From PALSA-607 sp963825425 (GTDB taxonomy: Bacteria; Actinomycetota; Actinomycetes; Acidothermales; Acidothermaceae): DNA of 64,000 bases. The stretch spans positions 402,780-466,779 of the forward strand of contig CAWGTF010000013.1 of assembly GCA_963825425.1 (NCBI GenBank), written 5' to 3'. Under the pieces are notes generated by a model. The model saw only the letters and a program-made list of their open reading frames with translations. It searched no databases and was not told where the DNA came from. The position numbers and the translations under genes are program-made. Shown here piece after piece: positions 37,381-46,612 of the stretch. Each line of letters opens with the position of its first letter. Position 1 is the stretch's first letter.

Positions 37381-38061
37381 CTATCGGCGCGGCCCACCCC
37401 CAGTTGCCGCAAGCTCGGCGAGCCTCGGCATCAATGCTCCGTGCGGGACGTCGAGACCGAGGTGACCGGGGCTGACCTGAGTGCGCTCGACCAGGTCTTC
37501 GAGAGCAAGGTTTTCTAGCAGCAGGACGCCGGCGGCGGACGGCCAGAGGATCGCCCAAAGCCATGCTCCCTTGGCTTCCCCGACATAGACCGCGTTGTCG
37601 GGACCGGCGTCGACACTCCACAGCGCGGTGGGGTGTCCGGCGGCGTCGAGCTTCGCGTGCGCCGGGCCATCGTCGAAACTGTCGCCCGGGTCTGGACCGG
37701 GAAGACCCGCGAGCCTGGCTCCGAGTCCGACGCCGGGTGACTCGGCCACGAGTATCAGGTCGGCTGCGCCGCCAAGCGGTGCCGGGCCCGAACAGCCCAC
37801 CAGGGTGGCCACGGCGCCGGTGCGCTCATCGCCGGCGTAGGTATACCCCGTGACGACCCAACCGGTCGGCAGCGGAGAGGGCATCCATAGCGGGACCTTC
37901 GCGTGCGCTCGCACGTGCTCGAGGCACTCAGGACTCGGTTGCTTGGCGGCCGACTGCAGGGGGTGCACCGGACCGTGCTCGACACAGTTCCAGTCGCTAG
38001 TCCAGATACCTGGTGGGTGGATCGCACCACCACAACGAGGGCAGGTCGGCTCGTCCTTCAT
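37381..38061 (-). CDS. Actinobacterial zinc-ribbon protein (DUF6758-like)
   Basis: A 226-residue protein starting 'MKDEPTCPRCGGAIHPPG', with a further Cys/His in 'WNCVEHG', suggesting a small zinc ribbon followed by an alpha/beta domain ('GWVVTGYTYAGDERTGAVAT', 'NAVYVGEAKGAWLWAILWP'). Proteins of this kind sit next to PHP phosphatase genes in many actinobacteria and are catalogued, as far as I recall, as DUF6758. Function unknown. It is 60 bp upstream of the PHP gene on the same strand. A 32-bp tandem repeat lies directly upstream of its start. Confidence 0.8.
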   Translation of the reverse strand: MKDEPTCPRCGGAIHPPGIWTSDWNCVEHGPVHPLQSAAKQPSPECLEHVRAHAKVPLWMPSPLPTGWVVTGYTYAGDERTGAVATLVGCSGPAPLGGAADLILVAESPGVGLGARLAGLPGPDPGDSFDDGPAHAKLDAAGHPTALWSVDAGPDNAVYVGEAKGAWLWAILWPSAAGVLLLENLALEDLVERTQVSPGHLGLDVPHGALMPRLAELAATGGGPRR

Positions 38062-38070
38062 GCGATCGAG

Positions 38071-38170
38071 CCCTTCATTAGGTCGACTCCTCCGTACGTA
38101 CGTCGACCCTTCATCGGGTCGACTCCTCCGTACGTCGACCCTTCATCGGGTCGACTCCTCCGTACGTCGA
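38071..38170. repeat. Three tandem 32-36-bp repeats in a divergent promoter region
   Basis: Units begin at 38071 (36 bp, with a 4-bp CGTA insertion), 38107 and 38139 (32 bp each, identical). Each contains the inverted repeat GACCC/GGGTC around TTCATC and ends in a CGTACGTCGA segment. They lie in the 211-bp gap between the divergent zinc-ribbon and Nudix genes, so each gene starts near one end of the array. Confidence 0.85.
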
Positions 38171-38272
38171 CCGTGGCCCGGTACGCGCTCGTCGTCAAGA
38201 GATCTCCGTCTACTAGGGACAAATTGGGCCATCTGGGCTAATGCGTCGTGCTGGCGCAGCTAGGCTTCAGCG

Positions 38273-38680
38273 GTGCCTGAGATCGCCGCGGTCGGTGCGA
38301 TTGCTGTCCGCAACGGCGCCCTGCTGCTGGTCCGGCGGGGTCACGCGCCATCGCGCGGCCGCTGGTCGTTGCCCGGCGGGCGAGTCGAAACAGGTGAGAC
38401 TCCGCAGGACGCGCTGGCCCGCGAGATCGCCGAGGAGACGGGGCTGACCGTCTCTGTCGGCGAACTCGTCGGCGAGGTCGTCCGGCCCGGCCCAAACGGG
38501 GTCACGTACCGCATCCAGGACTTTCGGGTCACGGTCCACGGCACCCGCGCAGGCGCCGGCGACGATGCAGTTGCTGGTGACGATGCAATGGACGTCGCGT
38601 GGGTACCGCTGGCGGACGTCGCGGAACGTCAGCTCAGCGCGGGTCTCCTACAGACTCTTCGGCTCTGGGCGGTCATCTGA
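38273..38680 (+). CDS. Nudix hydrolase
   Basis: A 135-residue single-domain Nudix protein. The Nudix box is complete (GGRVETGE, then 7 residues, then REIAEETGL), with supporting 'GHAPSRGRWSLPGG'. The short MutT-like form suits hydrolysis of a small nucleoside diphosphate derivative; specificity cannot be assigned. The start is GTG at 38273. The gene follows a tandem-repeat array and is on its own. Confidence 0.9.
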   Translation: MPEIAAVGAIAVRNGALLLVRRGHAPSRGRWSLPGGRVETGETPQDALAREIAEETGLTVSVGELVGEVVRPGPNGVTYRIQDFRVTVHGTRAGAGDDAVAGDDAMDVAWVPLADVAERQLSAGLLQTLRLWAVI

Positions 38681-38811
38681 GACGCCGTCAACTGAGACGA
38701 AACTCATCATCAGGCGGCGCAAAGCACACAAACCTCGTACGCTATCCGATTAGAGGCGCAAGCGCCGGGCATGTTGGGCGGTGCTAAGCGCCGCGGCACT
38801 GGGGGTGTCAC

Positions 38812-39492
38812 GTGAGCGAGCAAGCAGACAGCACGCAGCCCGGCAGACCGATCACCGTGTTCCTGCTCGATGACCACGAGGTCGTGCGCCGGGGGGTGCG
38901 CGACATGCTCGAGACCGCACCCGACCTCACGGTGATCGGCGAAGCATCGACCGCCGCCGAAGCCTTGGCAGCAGTGCCGTCACTGCGACCCGACGTCGCG
39001 GTGCTCGACATCCGCTTGCCTGATAGTGACGGCGTAACAGTGTGCCGTGAACTGCGGTCGCAGATGCCTGATCTGGTCTGCCTGATGCTCACCTCGTTCG
39101 CCGACGACGAGGCCTTATTCGAGGCCATCATGGCCGGCGCGGCTGGCTATGTTCTCAAGCAGATCCGCGGCGGCGATCTGGTGAATGCAATCCGCACCGT
39201 CGCAAGCGGGCAGTCGATGCTCGATGCAGGCACGACCGCGCAGGTCATGGAGCGATTGCGCACCGGTACGCGCGCCGAGGATCCACTGTCGGCGCTGACC
39301 GAACAGGAGAGGCGGATCCTTGACCTGATCGGCGAAGGGCTGACGAACCGCCAGATCGGCGAACGCCTCTTCCTCGCCGAGAAGACGGTCAAGAACTATG
39401 TGTCTAGTTTGCTCGGAAAGCTCGGCATGCAGCGACGCACTCAGGCCGCGGTCATGGTGAGCAGGGTGCATGCACGCGAGGACATGCATTGA
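38812..39492 (+). CDS. LuxR/NarL-family response regulator (DevR/DosR-like)
   Basis: A 226-residue regulator. Receiver: 'VFLLDDHEVVRRGVRDML', Asp in 'VAVLDIRLPDSDG', Thr in 'LMLTSFADD', Lys in 'GYVLKQIRGGDL'. C-terminal HTH: 'LTEQERRILDLIGEGLTNRQ' and 'EKTVKNYVSSLLGKLG'. The sequence resembles DevR. The start is GTG at 38812. It converges on a GAF-domain histidine kinase whose gene ends 26 bp away on the other strand, its likely partner. Confidence 0.92.
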   Translation: MSEQADSTQPGRPITVFLLDDHEVVRRGVRDMLETAPDLTVIGEASTAAEALAAVPSLRPDVAVLDIRLPDSDGVTVCRELRSQMPDLVCLMLTSFADDEALFEAIMAGAAGYVLKQIRGGDLVNAIRTVASGQSMLDAGTTAQVMERLRTGTRAEDPLSALTEQERRILDLIGEGLTNRQIGERLFLAEKTVKNYVSSLLGKLGMQRRTQAAVMVSRVHAREDMH

Positions 39493-39517
39493 CGCGCGCA
39501 CACCGACTGCGCTGCAC

Positions 39518-41248
39518 CTAGCGCGGTAGGAGGCGTTGGTTCAGCGGAACGCGCCATTGAATGCGCGTCCCCGAAGGCTCGCGGTTCGTGAGGCGCAGGC
39601 TGCCACCGCTAGCCCTTGCGCGCACTTCCATGTTGCGCAGTCCGCTGCGACGTCCGGTGTCGGTGATGCCGACCCCATCGTCGTCTACCAAGAGCGTGAC
39701 CTCATCGCGAGTCACCGCGAGGAGGACCTCGACGTGGGTCGCCCGCGCGTGTCGTGCCGCGTTCGACAGCGCTTCGCGGAGCACCGCGACCAGCTGATCG
39801 GAAATGCGGTCGGGCACGGTGGTGTCGATGAGCCCGTCGAAGCGCAGCGAAGGCAAAAAACCCAATGCGTGCAACGATTGCTCGACCACTGCGATGATGC
39901 GCGCGCGCAAGCTCGGGTCGTCTGCACCTGCGGAAGCCTGCAGCCCGAAGATGGTGGTGCGAATCTCTTTGATGGTCTGATCGAGTTCGTCGACCGCACG
40001 AACGACCTGCTGACCGGCGTCCGGCTCGACGATCGAACGGCTGGCACCCTCGAGGGTGAGCCCGATCGCGAACAGACGTTGGATCACGACGTCGTGCAAG
40101 TCACGTGCGATGCGTTCGCGATCTTCGGCCAACGCCAACCGGGTGTCGTCGCGTCGATGCTCGGCGAGCTCGAGAGACACTGCGACCTGAGCCGCGAAAG
40201 CGTTGAGCATGACAACCGATTGCCGATCGAACGCCGACCGACCGGAGCGATTGAACGCCACCAGCACGCCGCGGACCGCCGAGGGCGGCCCGACCGGGAT
40301 GAACACCGCAGGGCCGAACAGATACTTGCCCTCGTGGCTCGCGGCAACCCGCGGGTCGCTTCGCAGTTCGGCGATCTCGATCATCTTCCCGGTCTTCAGC
40401 ACAGCGCCCGTAAGGGAGGTATCCACTGGAAGCCGGGAGCCCATGAGGTGCGCCGCATCGACGCCGTCCTCGTACTGGACCATCAGAACGTCTGGATCCT
40501 CGCTCGGCAATGCGAGCGCCGCGAAGTCAGCATCGACAATGGCTCGGGCCTGCCCGATCACCCTCGGTAAGACGTCAGCAAGATCGCGTCCCGCGGACAG
40601 CCCGGTCGCGACGGCGGTCAGGGTCTCCAACCAGTCCTCGCGCCGGCGACCGACCTCGAAGGCACTCGCGTTGGCGAGGGCGATCCCGGCCTGGACGCCG
40701 AGAGCGCGCAGCTGTGCCTCATCGACCCAGGTGAAGGTCGGCCGGCCGGCCGTGCGGGTCACGTACAGAACGCCGATGACGGCGCCACGCGTGGTGATCG
40801 GCACGCCCAACAGCGGACCCATCCGCGGGTGTCGCGGGGCGAAGTCCATCGCCTCCGCATGCAGTGTCACGTCGTCGAGGCGAGTGACGCCGTTCGCGCT
40901 GATGAGCTTCGCGAGCAGTCCCGAGCGCTCCGGCAGCAACCCCAGCGGCTGCGCTTCCTCGGCGCCAACGCCATGCGTTAGCAGGTCGACCACGTTGCCT
41001 TGCGCCCCGAGGATCGCCAAAGCGCCGTAGTCAGCCTCGACGAGCGTGGCGGCGGCGGTGACCACCATCCGCAACAAGGTGCCGGTATCGGTCTCGGCCA
41101 CAACGGCCGCGATCGCGTTCAAGAGAGCAGCCAACCGAGAGGCGTCCAACGGCTCCTGCGGCCACCCGGCGCTGGCTTCCCGACCATCGCTCTCCCGGAG
41201 ATCGTCTTGTGCCCCGCGCTCCGCGTACTGGTGCGTGCTCGCGATCAC
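39518..41248 (-). CDS. GAF-GAF sensor histidine kinase (DevS/DosS-like)
   Basis: A 576-residue kinase. Two GAF domains (about 50-200 and 215-365), then HisKA_3 with phospho-His in 'RIARDLHDVVIQRLFAIGL', and HATPase with 'LREALSNAARHARAT' and 'VDDDGVGITD'. The layout matches DosS/DosT, but I could not identify the proximal haem-ligand His with confidence, so gas sensing is not assigned. No membrane segment, so it is cytoplasmic. The convergent LuxR-type regulator is the probable partner. The region upstream (41249-41340) is unusually AT-rich and may hold the promoter. Confidence 0.92.
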   Translation of the reverse strand: MIASTHQYAERGAQDDLRESDGREASAGWPQEPLDASRLAALLNAIAAVVAETDTGTLLRMVVTAAATLVEADYGALAILGAQGNVVDLLTHGVGAEEAQPLGLLPERSGLLAKLISANGVTRLDDVTLHAEAMDFAPRHPRMGPLLGVPITTRGAVIGVLYVTRTAGRPTFTWVDEAQLRALGVQAGIALANASAFEVGRRREDWLETLTAVATGLSAGRDLADVLPRVIGQARAIVDADFAALALPSEDPDVLMVQYEDGVDAAHLMGSRLPVDTSLTGAVLKTGKMIEIAELRSDPRVAASHEGKYLFGPAVFIPVGPPSAVRGVLVAFNRSGRSAFDRQSVVMLNAFAAQVAVSLELAEHRRDDTRLALAEDRERIARDLHDVVIQRLFAIGLTLEGASRSIVEPDAGQQVVRAVDELDQTIKEIRTTIFGLQASAGADDPSLRARIIAVVEQSLHALGFLPSLRFDGLIDTTVPDRISDQLVAVLREALSNAARHARATHVEVLLAVTRDEVTLLVDDDGVGITDTGRRSGLRNMEVRARASGGSLRLTNREPSGTRIQWRVPLNQRLLPR

Positions 41249-41332
41249 GGCGCCTCCAGCGACTGAATCGCGCTCGTTTGAACTTTGTGAGCGGTTACAG
41301 ACACTTCACGACATCCTCGCACTGAAACATCT

Positions 41333-41893
41333 CTATACTCTGTAATGCTCGGTAAATCGATTCGTGTCGGGTTCGAGACTTGGCTGCCAGGCGGAAGCAT
41401 CGAGATGGACGTCGAAGTCCACCCCGGCCTGGTGCGGGCCGAATGCTGCTCGGGTACGCGCATACGCGCCCGCCAACGGCGGTCCGAGCAGCTCAACTTC
41501 ATCGTCGAGCTGGGACATCTGGTGCTGCGAATGCAGCGTCAGCGCGTTGTTCATCTGCCGCTTCCACAGCGCGACGTCCGGGTCTGATTCCGCGCGATAG
41601 GGCCCGCCGGCCGCCTCGAACGCTGCGCCGTAGACAACCGCCGCTGCGGCCGCCGCCCGAGCCAAGGCACCGTCGATGCGCTCGTGAGCCGCACGCAGCA
41701 CGGCGGGCACCACAGCACCCGTTGAGGAGGCGCTTATCTCGCTGCGATGTGCTCGAGCGATGTCGAGGTCGGCCAACGAGCGTCGGACCTCGGCCATCGC
41801 ACCTTCGTATTCGCCAGCGTGCGCGTCCTGCACTCTCTTGCTCTCGCTGCGCCGCGCCAGCTCCGCCCGACGGCGTCCGGGCCACCCTCGCAT
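41333..41893 (-). CDS. Hypothetical helical protein
   Basis: A 186-residue open frame. It is Ala/Arg-rich and predicted helical by eye ('RRSLADLDIARAHRSEI', 'IDGALARAAAAAAVVYGAAF', 'MNNALTLHSQHQMSQLDDEV'), with a less biased C-terminus 'WQPSLEPDTNRFTEHYRV'. No known domain and no membrane helix. It lies upstream of the histidine kinase on the same strand. The 3' end enters an AT-rich stretch. Codon bias looks coding, but support is moderate. Confidence 0.5.
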   Translation of the reverse strand: MRGWPGRRRAELARRSESKRVQDAHAGEYEGAMAEVRRSLADLDIARAHRSEISASSTGAVVPAVLRAAHERIDGALARAAAAAAVVYGAAFEAAGGPYRAESDPDVALWKRQMNNALTLHSQHQMSQLDDEVELLGPPLAGAYARTRAAFGPHQAGVDFDVHLDASAWQPSLEPDTNRFTEHYRV

Positions 41894-42014
41894 CGCTCGC
41901 CCTCCCCGCGCTATGTCGTCTCATGCGTACTCTGCGGACCTTTGGAGTTGTGCCCCAACCTGTCGGTTTTCAATCAGGACGGCGGCGGGCCGGGTGGGCG
42001 GATCCCGTCGGGTG

Positions 42015-42054
42015 CTGGTGCGCAACGGTCGTTCTTGCGGCCGTTGAGCACCAG
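42015..42054 (+). repeat. 40-bp hairpin repeat, copy 2
   Basis: Outer stem CTGGTGC/GCACCAG and loop TTCTTG as in copy 1. The inner stem has one G-T wobble (ACGGTCG with CGGCCGT). It lies 118 bp upstream of the MgtE-N/CBS gene. The rest of the 41894-42171 gap holds a short GC-rich direct repeat of CCCAGCGCGTCAGCGC-like units and nothing else I can support. Confidence 0.75.
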
Positions 42055-42171
42055 CGGTCAGCCGGGACGCGGCTGGAGGGCGGACGGCGGCCCAGCGCGT
42101 CAGCGCGGGGCTCCCAGCGCGTCAGCGCCCAAGGCGGCTGCGCGCGGGCCACACGGCGGTAGCCTCCGCAC

Positions 42172-43500
42172 ATGAGCGGGCCGACGTCGAGGGTCTTTGT
42201 CGCGCGCCTTGCCGGCATTGTCGTCTTCGATCCGAACGGCGACCAGGTCGGTCGGGTGCGCGACGTCATCGTGCTGCTGCGGCCCGGCACCCAGCAGCCT
42301 CGCGTCCTCGGGCTGGTGGTCGAGGTCCCCCCACGCCGAGCGATCTTCCTCCCGATCACCCGAGTGACCGGCATCGAAGCCAGCGCGGTCATGACGACCG
42401 GAACCGTCAGCCTGCGCCGCTTCGCCAAGCGCGAGTCCGAGACTCTGGTGCTCGGCGACCTGCTCGATCGGAAGGCCACGCTGACCGAAACCGATGAGGT
42501 CGTCACTGTCACCGATGTCGCCATGGAGCGCACCCGGGCGCGTGACTGGCTGCTGACGAAGGTCGCGGTCCGCAGCGACGTCAGAAGGGTGCGCAGGCGC
42601 GGCGCGATCCGGGTAGTCGACTGGGACGCGGTCAGCGGCCTATCGCTCCAAGAACACGCCCAGGGTGCGGCGAATCTGCTGGCCGCGTTCGATCAACTGC
42701 GCCCAGCAGACCTGGCCGGTGTGATGCACGACCTGTCGGAGAAGCGCCGGGCTGAGGTCGCCGCGGCTCTGGACGACGAGCGGCTGGCCGACGTCCTGGA
42801 AGAACTGTCCGAAGACGAACAGGTCGAGATCCTGGCGACCCTCGAGGGCGAGCGCGCGGCTGACGTCTTGGAGGCCATGGGCCCTGACGACGCCGCGGAC
42901 CTGCTGGCCGAGTTGCCTGAGGCGGAGAAGGAGCGGCTGCTCGGACTCATGTTGCCCGAGGAGGCGAACCCGATCCGTCGCCTGCTCGACTACTCGTGGA
43001 ACACAGCGGGCGGGCTGATGACGACCGAGCCGGTGATCCTCGACCCGACCGCGACCGTGGCCGAGGCATTGGCGCACGTCCGCAACCCCGACCTGTCGCC
43101 AGCCACCGCAAGTCAGGTCTACGTGGTCCGGCCGCCGACCGACACCCCGACCGGTCGCTATCTCGGCACCGCCCACCTGCAACGGCTGCTCCGCGAACCA
43201 CCCGCGACGCTCGTGAGTTCCATCATCGACAACGACATCGCGCCGCTGCGCCCCGACGTTTCGTTGCCGGCCATCACCAGTCATCTGGCGACGTACAACC
43301 TGGTGGCCGCACCGGTCGTCGATGACGAAGATCGGCTCCTGGGCGCGGTCACCGTCGACGACGTGCTCGACCACCTGCTGCCCGATGGCTGGCGCGACGC
43401 GGACCCGAGCGAGGCAGCCAACGGGGGAAACGGCGAGAACGGTGGGAATGGCGCCTCCCACGAGGACTTGAACGGGGGTGCGGCCGATGGCACGCCGTGA
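42172..43500 (+). CDS. MgtE N-domain / CBS-pair protein with PRC-barrel N-terminus (no channel)
   Basis: A 442-residue soluble protein. A PRC-barrel-like segment ('VFDPNGDQVGRVRDVIVLL') is followed by an MgtE N-domain ('LADVLEELSEDEQVEILATL', 'GPDDAADLLAELPEAEKERL'), then paired CBS domains ('GGLMTTEPVILDPTATVAEA', 'DEDRLLGAVTVDDVLDHLL'). The MgtE membrane channel is absent, so it is likely a regulatory or Mg/nucleotide-sensing partner rather than a transporter. A Gly/Asn-rich tail ends the protein. It overlaps the DUF1003 gene by 14 bp, a conserved actinobacterial pairing. Confidence 0.92.
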   Translation: MSGPTSRVFVARLAGIVVFDPNGDQVGRVRDVIVLLRPGTQQPRVLGLVVEVPPRRAIFLPITRVTGIEASAVMTTGTVSLRRFAKRESETLVLGDLLDRKATLTETDEVVTVTDVAMERTRARDWLLTKVAVRSDVRRVRRRGAIRVVDWDAVSGLSLQEHAQGAANLLAAFDQLRPADLAGVMHDLSEKRRAEVAAALDDERLADVLEELSEDEQVEILATLEGERAADVLEAMGPDDAADLLAELPEAEKERLLGLMLPEEANPIRRLLDYSWNTAGGLMTTEPVILDPTATVAEALAHVRNPDLSPATASQVYVVRPPTDTPTGRYLGTAHLQRLLREPPATLVSSIIDNDIAPLRPDVSLPAITSHLATYNLVAAPVVDDEDRLLGAVTVDDVLDHLLPDGWRDADPSEAANGGNGENGGNGASHEDLNGGAADGTP

Positions 43501-44023
43501 ATTTCGCCAGGCCGGGCTAGACCAGCCGAAGTCCGACCGTCGCGTAACGCTGCGCCCTAGCTACGACCCTGAGACTTTCGGGCGGCTGTCGGAAAGAATT
43601 GCGCGGTTCTTCGGGACCGCTCGTTACCTCGCAATGCAGACGCTCATCGTGATCGCGTGGATCAGCTACAACGGCGTCCAGACATTTCTCTTCTACCACA
43701 ACCACGGGTCGAAGCCGTTCGACATCTACCCGTTCATCCTCCTGAATCTGGTCTTCTCGACGCAGGCCGCATACGCCGCCCCGTTGATCCTGCTGGCCCA
43801 GACTCGGCAAGCCGAGCGTGACCGCATCCAGTCTGAAGACGACCGCTCCCGCAACGAACGCAACATTGCGGACACCGAGTACCTCGCGCGCGAGGTCGCG
43901 TCGTTGCGGATCGCGCTCGGCGACGTGGCCACCCGTGACTTCATCCGCGGCGAGCTGCAACGGATGCTCGAAGACCTTGACGACCGAAGAGTGGCAGACG
44001 ACGAACAGCGCGACGCCCTCTAG
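43487..44023 (+). CDS. DUF1003 membrane protein
   Basis: About 178 residues. The DUF1003 core is 'FFGTARYLAMQTLIVIAWIS' (TM1), 'FDIYPFILLNLVFSTQAAYA' (TM2) and 'APLILLAQTRQAERDR', followed by a charged coiled coil. The ATG at 43487 is preferred over a GTG at 43478 because of the purine-rich GGGGG stretch just before it. Overlap with the MgtE-N/CBS gene suggests coupled expression. Function unknown; the pairing suggests magnesium or membrane homeostasis (inference). Confidence 0.93.
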   Translation: MARREFRQAGLDQPKSDRRVTLRPSYDPETFGRLSERIARFFGTARYLAMQTLIVIAWISYNGVQTFLFYHNHGSKPFDIYPFILLNLVFSTQAAYAAPLILLAQTRQAERDRIQSEDDRSRNERNIADTEYLAREVASLRIALGDVATRDFIRGELQRMLEDLDDRRVADDEQRDAL

Positions 44024-44029
44024 TGCGAC

Positions 44030-45268
44030 CTAGACGTCGACGATCGCGTTCTTGCCAATCACGATGATGCCGTTGTCCGACACGGTGAAGCGTTGCCGGT
44101 CGCGCACCAGATCGACACCGATCTTCGCGCCGGCGGGGACGTCGACGTTCTTGTCGATGATGGCGTTGCGGATCACGGCGCCTCGGCCCACCCGCACATT
44201 CTCGAGCAGCACGCTGCCGTCGATATCGGCGCCGCGCTCGATGTGCACGTTGGGCGACAGCACTGAGCCGGCCACCGTCGAATCCGCAACGATCACCCCG
44301 TTCGACAACATCGAGTCGACCACCCGCGTGTCGTCGTGCACGATCTTCGCCGGAGGTAGTGGGCGATGCTGGGTGTAGATCGGCCAATTCTCGTTGTAGA
44401 GATTGAAAATCGGGTGTACTGAAATCAGGTCCATATGCGCGTCGTAGTACGCGTCGAGACTCCCGACATCGCGCCAGTACGCACGGTCGCGATCGGTCGC
44501 GCCAGGTACGACGTTGTCGTTGAAGTCATAGACCTGAGCATCGCCGCGCTCAACGAACATCGGGATGATGTTGCCGCCCATATCGTGGGCGGACCGTTCG
44601 TCGGCTGCATCGCGGTTCACGGCGTCGAGGAGTGCGGCGGTCGTGAAGCAGTAGTTGCCCATCGAGGCGAACACCTCGTCGGGTGAGTCCGGCAGTCCGA
44701 TTCCCTCGATATCCTGCGGCTTCTCCAAGAAAGCCTCAATGCGACGTCCGGCATCAGGACCTTGCTGCACCGTCTGGATCACGCCGAACGCTGAGGCCTC
44801 CTTGCGTGGGGCCCGGATCCCGGCCACCGACACGCCCGCACCAGAAGCGATGTGTTGGTCGAGCATCTGGCGCGGATCCATGCGGTAGATGTGATCGGCG
44901 CCGAACACGAGGATGTAGTCGGGTCGCTCGTCGTGGACCAGGTTCAGGCTCTGGTAGATCGCGTCCGCCGAGCCCGAAAACCAGCGCGGGCCGACCCGTT
45001 GTTGGGCCGGCACCGGCGTCACGTAGTTGCCCAGCAACGTCGACATCCGCCAGGTCGTGGTGATGTGCCGGTCGAGACTGTGGTTCTTGTACTGCGTCAG
45101 AACGACGATCTTCAGGAACCCACCGTTGACGAGGTTCGACAGCACGAAGTCGATGAGCCGGTAGATACCACCGAATGGCACCGCCGGCTTCGCGCGGTCG
45201 GCAGTGAGCGGCAACAGTCGAGTGCCCTGCCCACCCGCCAGGACTATCCCGAGCACCTTGTTCGCCAT
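44030..45268 (-). CDS. glgC: Glucose-1-phosphate adenylyltransferase
   Basis: A 412-residue ADP-glucose pyrophosphorylase. N-terminal nucleotidyltransferase with 'LAGGQGTRLLPLTADRAKPA', 'FGADHIYRMDPRQML', 'EAFLEKPQDI' and 'YWRDVGSLDAYYDAHMDL'; C-terminal left-handed beta helix ('VLLENVRVGRGAVIRNAIID'). It is intact and typical in length. In actinobacteria the ADP-glucose feeds GlgM to make maltose-1-phosphate for GlgE. The gene is divergent from glgM with 134 bp between starts. Confidence 0.97.
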   Translation of the reverse strand: MANKVLGIVLAGGQGTRLLPLTADRAKPAVPFGGIYRLIDFVLSNLVNGGFLKIVVLTQYKNHSLDRHITTTWRMSTLLGNYVTPVPAQQRVGPRWFSGSADAIYQSLNLVHDERPDYILVFGADHIYRMDPRQMLDQHIASGAGVSVAGIRAPRKEASAFGVIQTVQQGPDAGRRIEAFLEKPQDIEGIGLPDSPDEVFASMGNYCFTTAALLDAVNRDAADERSAHDMGGNIIPMFVERGDAQVYDFNDNVVPGATDRDRAYWRDVGSLDAYYDAHMDLISVHPIFNLYNENWPIYTQHRPLPPAKIVHDDTRVVDSMLSNGVIVADSTVAGSVLSPNVHIERGADIDGSVLLENVRVGRGAVIRNAIIDKNVDVPAGAKIGVDLVRDRQRFTVSDNGIIVIGKNAIVDV

Positions 45269-45402
45269 GTCGGGAACCTACCTCCTGACGCTTGGATTCG
45301 GGCGCCCGCTGGCTGAGATTTCTGGCGCACCTCCTCGGTTGAACGGTCGTAGTTGACCCACTGCACCGTGCGGGCCGGGCCCCTTGGCTATCGTTGCCGG
45401 TC

Positions 45403-46594
45403 ATGCGAGTCGCGCTGCTCACCCGCGAATACCCCCCTGAGGTCTACGGGGGCGCCGGCGTGCACGTCGAGTACCTCGCCCGCGAGCTGCGCCGGTTCCT
45501 CGACGTCGAGGTGCACTGCTTCGGCAACCCCCGCGATGAACCAGGAGTCTTCGCGCATCTCCCGAACCCGACGCTGCTTGAGATCGGCGCGAACGCTGCC
45601 CTGCTCACCATGTCGACCGATCTCTCGATGGCCGGCGCAACGGGCGACGCCGACATCTTGCACTCGCACACGTGGTACGCGAACTTCGCCGGACACGTCG
45701 CGAAACTGCTCCAAGACGCGCCACACGTCGTGACCACGCATTCACTCGAACCGCTCCGGCCGTGGAAGGCCGAGCAACTCGGCGGCGGCTATGCGCTGTC
45801 CTCGTTTTGCGAGCGGACGGCGATCGAAGCCGCCGACGCCGTCGTTGCCGTCTCCGCGGGCATGGCCGACGACGTCCTGCGCTGCTACCCGCTCGTCGAC
45901 CCGGGTCGGTTGCACGTCATCCACAACGGCATCGACACGCACGAGTACGCGCCGACCACCGAGCACCTCGGTGCTGGTCGACCACGGCATCGATCTCGAT
46001 CGACCGATCGTCATCTTCGTCGGCCGCATCACCAGGCAGAAGGGCCTGCCCTACTTGCTGAAGGCAGCCCACTCCATTGATCGGGATGCGCAGCTCGTCG
46101 TTCTGGCCAGCTCAGCGGACACCCCGGAGATCGCCGCCGAGGTCGAGGACGGCATCCTGGCGCTGCAGGAGACCAGAGACGGCGTCTTCTGGATCCGCCA
46201 GATGTTGCCGAAGATCGAACTCATCCAGGTGTTCTCCGCGGCTACCGTTTTCGTCTGCCCGTCGATCTACGAACCGATGGGCATCGTCAACCTCGAAGCG
46301 ATGGCGTGCGAAACGGCCGTCGTGGCGACGCGAACAGGCGGCATCCCTGAGGTGGTCGCGGACGGCGAAACGGGCGTGCTGGTGCCCATCGACCCCGACC
46401 CGGCTGACCCTTACGGGGCCCCGCGTGACCCGGACGCGTTCGCTGGCGCGTTCGCCGAAGCCGTGAACGCGCTCGTCCGCGACCCCGCTCGAGCCAAAGC
46501 CATGGGCGTCGCCGGACGCAGCCGGGCCGTAGCGCATTTCAGCTGGACGGCGATTGCTGAGCGCACCCGCGACCTCTACGCCACGTTGTTGTAG
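45403..46594 (+). CDS. glgM: GlgM, maltose-1-phosphate synthase (annotated GlgA in many genomes), one frame break
   Basis: A GT4 glycosyltransferase of about 397 residues joining ADP-glucose to glucose-1-phosphate. N-half: 'VALLTREYPPEVYGGAGVHV', 'DILHSHTWYANFAGH', 'VIHNGIDTHEYAP'. C-half in another frame: 'IVIFVGRITRQKGLPYLL', 'FVCPSIYEPMGIVNLEAMAC' (the E-x7-E donor site). The break at about 45970 needs one base and lies between the two Rossmann domains. The ATG at 45403 starts 'MRVALLTREYPPE'. The short actinobacterial form next to glgC is GlgM-like; classic GlgA is the alternative name. Confidence 0.9.
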
Positions 46595-46612
46595 CGACTT
46601 CGCCGTCCGCGT

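Noticed and set aside
38071..38170. CRISPR-like array
   Set aside because: Units are directly abutting with no variable spacers, and no cas genes are present.
39518..41248. Haem-based oxygen/NO sensor like DosS
   Set aside because: The GAF layout fits, but I could not place the haem-ligand His with confidence.
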